A stretch of 64,000 bases of DNA from Archegozetes longisetosus (lineage: Eukaryota > Arthropoda > Arachnida > Sarcoptiformes > Trhypochthoniidae). The position numbers were made by a program, and so were the translations under genes. Numbering within the stretch: position 1 is the stretch's first letter; each line of letters opens with the position of its first letter. The notes beneath the pieces were generated by a model. It searched no databases. It was given only the letters and a program-made list of their open reading frames with translations, and was not told where the DNA came from. The stretch lies in assembly GCA_018873245.2 (NCBI GenBank), contig JAEMBT020000009.1, positions 2,732,001 to 2,796,000 of the forward strand, written 5' to 3'. Positions 60,440 to 64,000 of the stretch are shown here, piece after piece.

Positions 60440-61338
60440 TTGTATAGGGACAATTCTAAATGACTTTTTTCATTAATTTTATTAAGACAAAGGCTATTTC
60501 TTCATGTGAAAACTTTATCTTTTAGTGTTTTTATTAATAGTTTTAGAGGAATACGGAAAGTACGAGTTCGTACTGTCCCAGTATTTTTTGATTAATTTTA
60601 GGCTTTCTATTGACTATTTTTGTGAGTTTTTTATGCTTTATTTGATAAAAATCTGCTGTTTTCATGAACTTTAGATGAGTACAAAAAGTACGAGTTCGTA
60701 GTGTCCCAGAATATTAATAGAAATTTACAATAGTTTTAGGTGATTTTCTGAAGTTTTTAGCTTAAATTCCATGTTAAACAATATGAAAACTTTACTTTTT
60801 TAATGATTTTATAGGGGTACGAAAAGTACGAATTCGTACTGTCCCAGAATATTAATAGTAAAACATGATGATTTTAGACGACTTTCTGCATTATTTTAGC
60901 TTAAATTCCACATTAAATGATATGAAAATTTCAACTTTTTATTTATTAAAGGTTTTAGAGGAGTAAGAAAAATATGAATCGTACTGTCCCAGCTTTTTCG
61001 TTTGATTTAAAGCTTTTTAACCATTTATTAACCATTTATTTGATGAAAATTAGCTATTTATTAATTTTTTGATAAAAATAGGCTATTTTTTACTAATTTT
61101 AGAGAGTACGAAAAGTATGAGCTCGTACGCCCCAGCTTTCCCATTTGTAATGTTATTTTTTCATGGTTTTTAGTTACGTTTGTTTATGTTGTTAGTTGAA
61201 AATGATGGGAGTTAAAAAGGTATGAATTATGTTTTTTATTTTTATATAATGTTAAGTTATTTTTTAAATTTATGATATGAAAATAGAGTTTGTTAACTTG
61301 TATAGTCATAAGCCCCAGAATCGCCATATATACATTAC
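60440..61338. repeat. Right arm with tandem sub-repeats
   Basis: Reverse complement of the left arm, with the same sub-repeat cores (tacgagttcgtactgtccca). Similarity looks well above 90 percent by eye. Confidence 0.75.
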
Positions 61339-61408
61339 TATCAAAATCAAACGTATTGTTTAAAATGTAAATAAATATAAGATAAATTGAATTAAATCCT
61401 AAATAATA

Positions 61409-62908
61409 ATGCCAAAAAAGGCAAAACCACTTTTAGTAAAACTAAAACAATTTGTTAGAGTTCGGGAATGTGTTTAGTGTTGAAACAGATATGGTTTCAA
61501 AGACAGAGTATTTATTCTGCAAGTCCTGTCAGATACGTGTTGTGTCTGATCAAAGAAGTCAAGTTCGACAACACATTAACACTCAAATGCACACAAAGTC
61601 ATTGAAAAGTTTTGACAACAATCAGAAAACAGTTGTTGATCTGTTTGTGAAAAATCAAAAGTCATTTAATCACGATTTGTGTCAGTTTTTGGTTAATCTC
61701 AATATTCCTTTTCATCGACTATTGAATGAAGATTTCAAGAAATTCATCGAAAGTACACACAATATTCACTGCCGTTGCCTCAGACGTTATGGAGTAATAA
61801 TTTGAAACAAATTTATGACAATTGTATTGATTTAATCAGATATCAACTCAAAAATCAGTACATATGGATAGCTATTGACGAGACAACCGACCGTTTCGGC
61901 CACAAAGTGGCGAATATAGTCGTCGGTTCGCTCAATATGGATATAGATAAATTAAGAAATTTACTCTGAATATGGAATTCATCGACAGTACTAAAAGCCA
62001 TCAAATCGTACAATCTGTCACTACAGCACTGACTATCTTATGGCCTGAAGGCATGAAATATGATAATGTCTTACTCCTACTGACCGACGCGGCCAGTTAC
62101 ATGAAAAGCGCTGGTATTACTTTATGCAATATATATCCAAAGCTCATACATCTGACCTGTCTGGCATACGGAGTTCATAACGTGTGCGAACATATTGTGA
62201 CATTAAATCCTAATGTAAACGAATTGGTTAGTAATGGGGAAAAATTATAGTCAAATCGAATGACAGAAGGAATCTCTTTAAGAAAACGTTTCCGGAAATA
62301 CCACTTCCACGAACCGGTGCGCACCCGTTGGGGCCAATGGATAAATTCAGTCGAGTGGTCGGAAAGTATTTCGAGAGCTTTTGTCAATTCACATCTGAAT
62401 TGGATTCAAAGGAATCAATTGCTATACAGAGAGCACAAGAATTGATTTCAACTGAAGAGTCTTATCTAATCTGTGATCTGAGTTATATTAATGCCAACTT
62501 TACTTGTCTTTCAAAATTAGTTAAGCAATTGGAGGTTCAAGAAATGCTTCTGTTCGATAGTCTTCATCTGATTGACTCTACAAGAAATGAAGGAATCAAA
62601 AGTAAATAATTCAAAATAATTTTAGAGAAATTCAATTATGTTTTAGAGAAAAACAAAGGACTCAAAAAATTAGAGCTATTAATGCCATAATAAATGGGAA
62701 TAAAGTGGAATCTTTTGATAATAATCTGATCCCTGAAGAGATGGCTATCTTTAAATGGGCGTCGATCACCACTTGTAATGTTGAAAGAAGTTTTTCAAGA
62801 TATAAGTTTATACTTAATGACCGCCGTTATAATATATCTGAATCTCATTTAAAGTACTATTTTATTGTCAATTCCAACAGTGATTATCTCAAAGCTTGCG
62901 TACATTAA
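61409..62908 (+). pseudogene. hAT-family transposase, frame-broken
   Basis: Begins MPKKAKPLLVKLKQFV and, after an early shift, has a BED-like zinc-binding segment (FCKSCQIRVVSDQRSQV, then HINTQMHTKSL). The RNase-H-like core is recognisable (IWIAIDETTDRFGHKVANI; MKYDNVLLLLTDAASYM; IHLTCLAYGVHN). The C-terminal dimerisation region (FKWASITTCNVERSFSRYKF) ends at a stop near 62908. At least five frameshifts or stops break it. It begins only about 60 bases beyond the direct repeat of the gene-carrying element. No terminal repeats of its own were found. Confidence 0.8.
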
Positions 62909-64000
62909 AAATAATGTATATTTGTTTGACTTTCAATAAAATTTTAAAATTCATAACTAAATATAATAAAATATTTTAGAAGTTTTAGATCAATATTTCA
63001 TTGAATATTAGACCCAAAATAAATAAATATATATTCAGTCTTTAGTTATTAAGCTTATCTTTAAATTTAATTAACAGTATCTCCATTTAAGTTGATTAAA
63101 ATATCATAACAAGAGCCTTTTCTGTGATCGATTCCATTAGGTAAGTGTACTTTTTTGGCGAGGAATCATAACTAAAAAAAGCTATGTTGAATAGAAACAT
63201 AAGTCGAATACTAATTTTATTCATCGATATATAATAAATTTACAAATTTATAAAATCAAAATTGAACTAATCAAATTATTCATTTAATTCTGTTATTAAT
63301 AATTGAGTGAAGTCATGGCATTGATTTTCTTCAAAATCATTAACATTTGATTATGAGCTTCAGATTTATTTTCGGTTAAAATATTCTACGTTTATAAGAA
63401 GTTGAAGCTTTAACTGCAAGAGGAGCCTCTTCTCTATCTCTAAGTGTTAAAAGGGCCTATTAAGCTCTGGTATTTATATATCATATTTAGCGCTTTAGTC
63501 ATTCAATATTTTTTTGAATCTGAGCCATAAGCTTAAGATTATTAGTATAGGAAGCATTGAAGACTACTTTTAAATTGTAAGGGAGATCAGACTATTAAGG
63601 GTTTAGAACTAATCCAGCCTTTGATTCATATCAAACTCTACTGAAATCAAGCTAAAAGTTTGATAAAGATATCAAAGTTTGCTCTAATAATCATTTGTAT
63701 AATATGTAAAATAAGTTATATTATTTTTATTTTTATACGATTAAAGATTTTCACTTATTTAAGTCTTATCTTTATATAAATATATTTTTTTGATGAAGAG
63801 CCTTAAGTTTAAGATTATGCATATAAAAAGCATTGAAAGCTATTTTTGAATTGAGAGGCAATTGCAATTACTAAAAGTTTGAACTAATCGTTTTTTGATA
63901 TCCTTGTCAAACAGTTAGCGTTACTTCAGTACAGATTGATATGAATGAGAGTTAGTACTAATAATCACTAGTAAAGTATGCAAATCTTTCACACGTTATT
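62909..64000. other. Non-coding, with a receptor last-exon remnant and a diverged direct repeat
   Basis: 63312-63350 reads VMALIFFKIINI and stop, nearly the same as the receptor last-exon remnant at 46815. 63520-63710 and 63790-63980 are diverged direct repeats (gagcc(a/t)taag(c/t)ttaagattat and agcattgaa shared). Nothing else recognised. Confidence 0.5.

Larger units (their letters stand above)
55506..61338. mobile_element. Gene-carrying long-TIR element (Pack-MULE-like)
   Basis: Perfect 8-bp direct repeats TATCAAAA lie at 55498-55505 and 61339-61346. Just inside are inverted arms starting GTAATGTATATATGGCGATT and running about 890 bases (55506 to about 56398, and about 60440 to 61338). An RCC1-repeat/kinase gene lies between them. 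Long arms with an 8-bp duplication suit Mutator-like or another long-TIR class. No transposase is visible inside. A third, partial arm copy is at 57210-57635. Confidence 0.8.

Overview
The window is an AT-rich stretch of eukaryotic nuclear DNA. Genes have GT-AG introns and AATAAA signals, and no bacterial operons are present. The gene set (multi-exon RPS24, secreted GH18 chitinase-like proteins, C2H2 zinc-finger genes, a gustatory-receptor-like 7TM gene, mariner, hAT and Ty3/gypsy elements) points to an arthropod. A mite or other chelicerate is my best guess, but that is inference from gene content and no marker in the window settles the taxon.

Layout. 0.6-1.7 kb holds a decayed RCC1-repeat/kinase relic. 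2.1-5.4 kb has two intronless C2H2 genes on the minus strand, one split by a 1-nt frameshift. 5.6-30.2 kb is a tandemly duplicated segment in at least three units. Each unit has a four-exon GH18 chitinase-like gene on the minus strand plus decayed transposase, and each carries different later insertions. Only the middle chitinase (13915-15271) reads through; the other two have nonsense codons, and one has also lost a splice donor. Insertions in this block include a 761-bp near-perfect palindrome with tRNA-like boxes, two hAT-type MITEs with 8-bp target duplications, an IS630/Tc1-superfamily transposon and a complete Ty3/gypsy retrotransposon with apparently identical 435-bp LTRs.

31.7-38.6 kb holds two more zinc-finger copies (one frameshifted, one badly decayed), the RPS24 gene, and an eight-exon zinc-finger gene of the same family. 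42.9-54.9 kb holds an intact three-exon gustatory-receptor-like gene, a frameshifted paralogue and small remnants of others. It also has an intact 1297-bp mariner with perfect 29-bp terminal repeats, an internally deleted mariner, and inverted-repeat elements nested inside a receptor-pseudogene intron.

55.5-61.3 kb is the most unusual part. It is a 5.8-kb unit bounded by a perfect 8-bp direct repeat (TATCAAAA) and roughly 0.9-kb inverted arms, and it carries an RCC1-repeat plus kinase gene. It looks like a transposon that has captured a host-type gene, in the manner of Pack-MULEs. A decayed hAT transposase lies just outside it, and 63-64 kb holds another receptor remnant and a diverged direct repeat.

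The genes do not form a pathway. The window is a record of local duplication, retro- or DNA-mediated copying and repeated transposon insertion around a few host genes. Several otherwise good reading frames (zinc-finger genes, gag, the RCC1 gene, the end of RPS24) are broken by an apparent single-base loss in or beside a short homopolymer, so assembly indels should be excluded before these are called pseudogenes.
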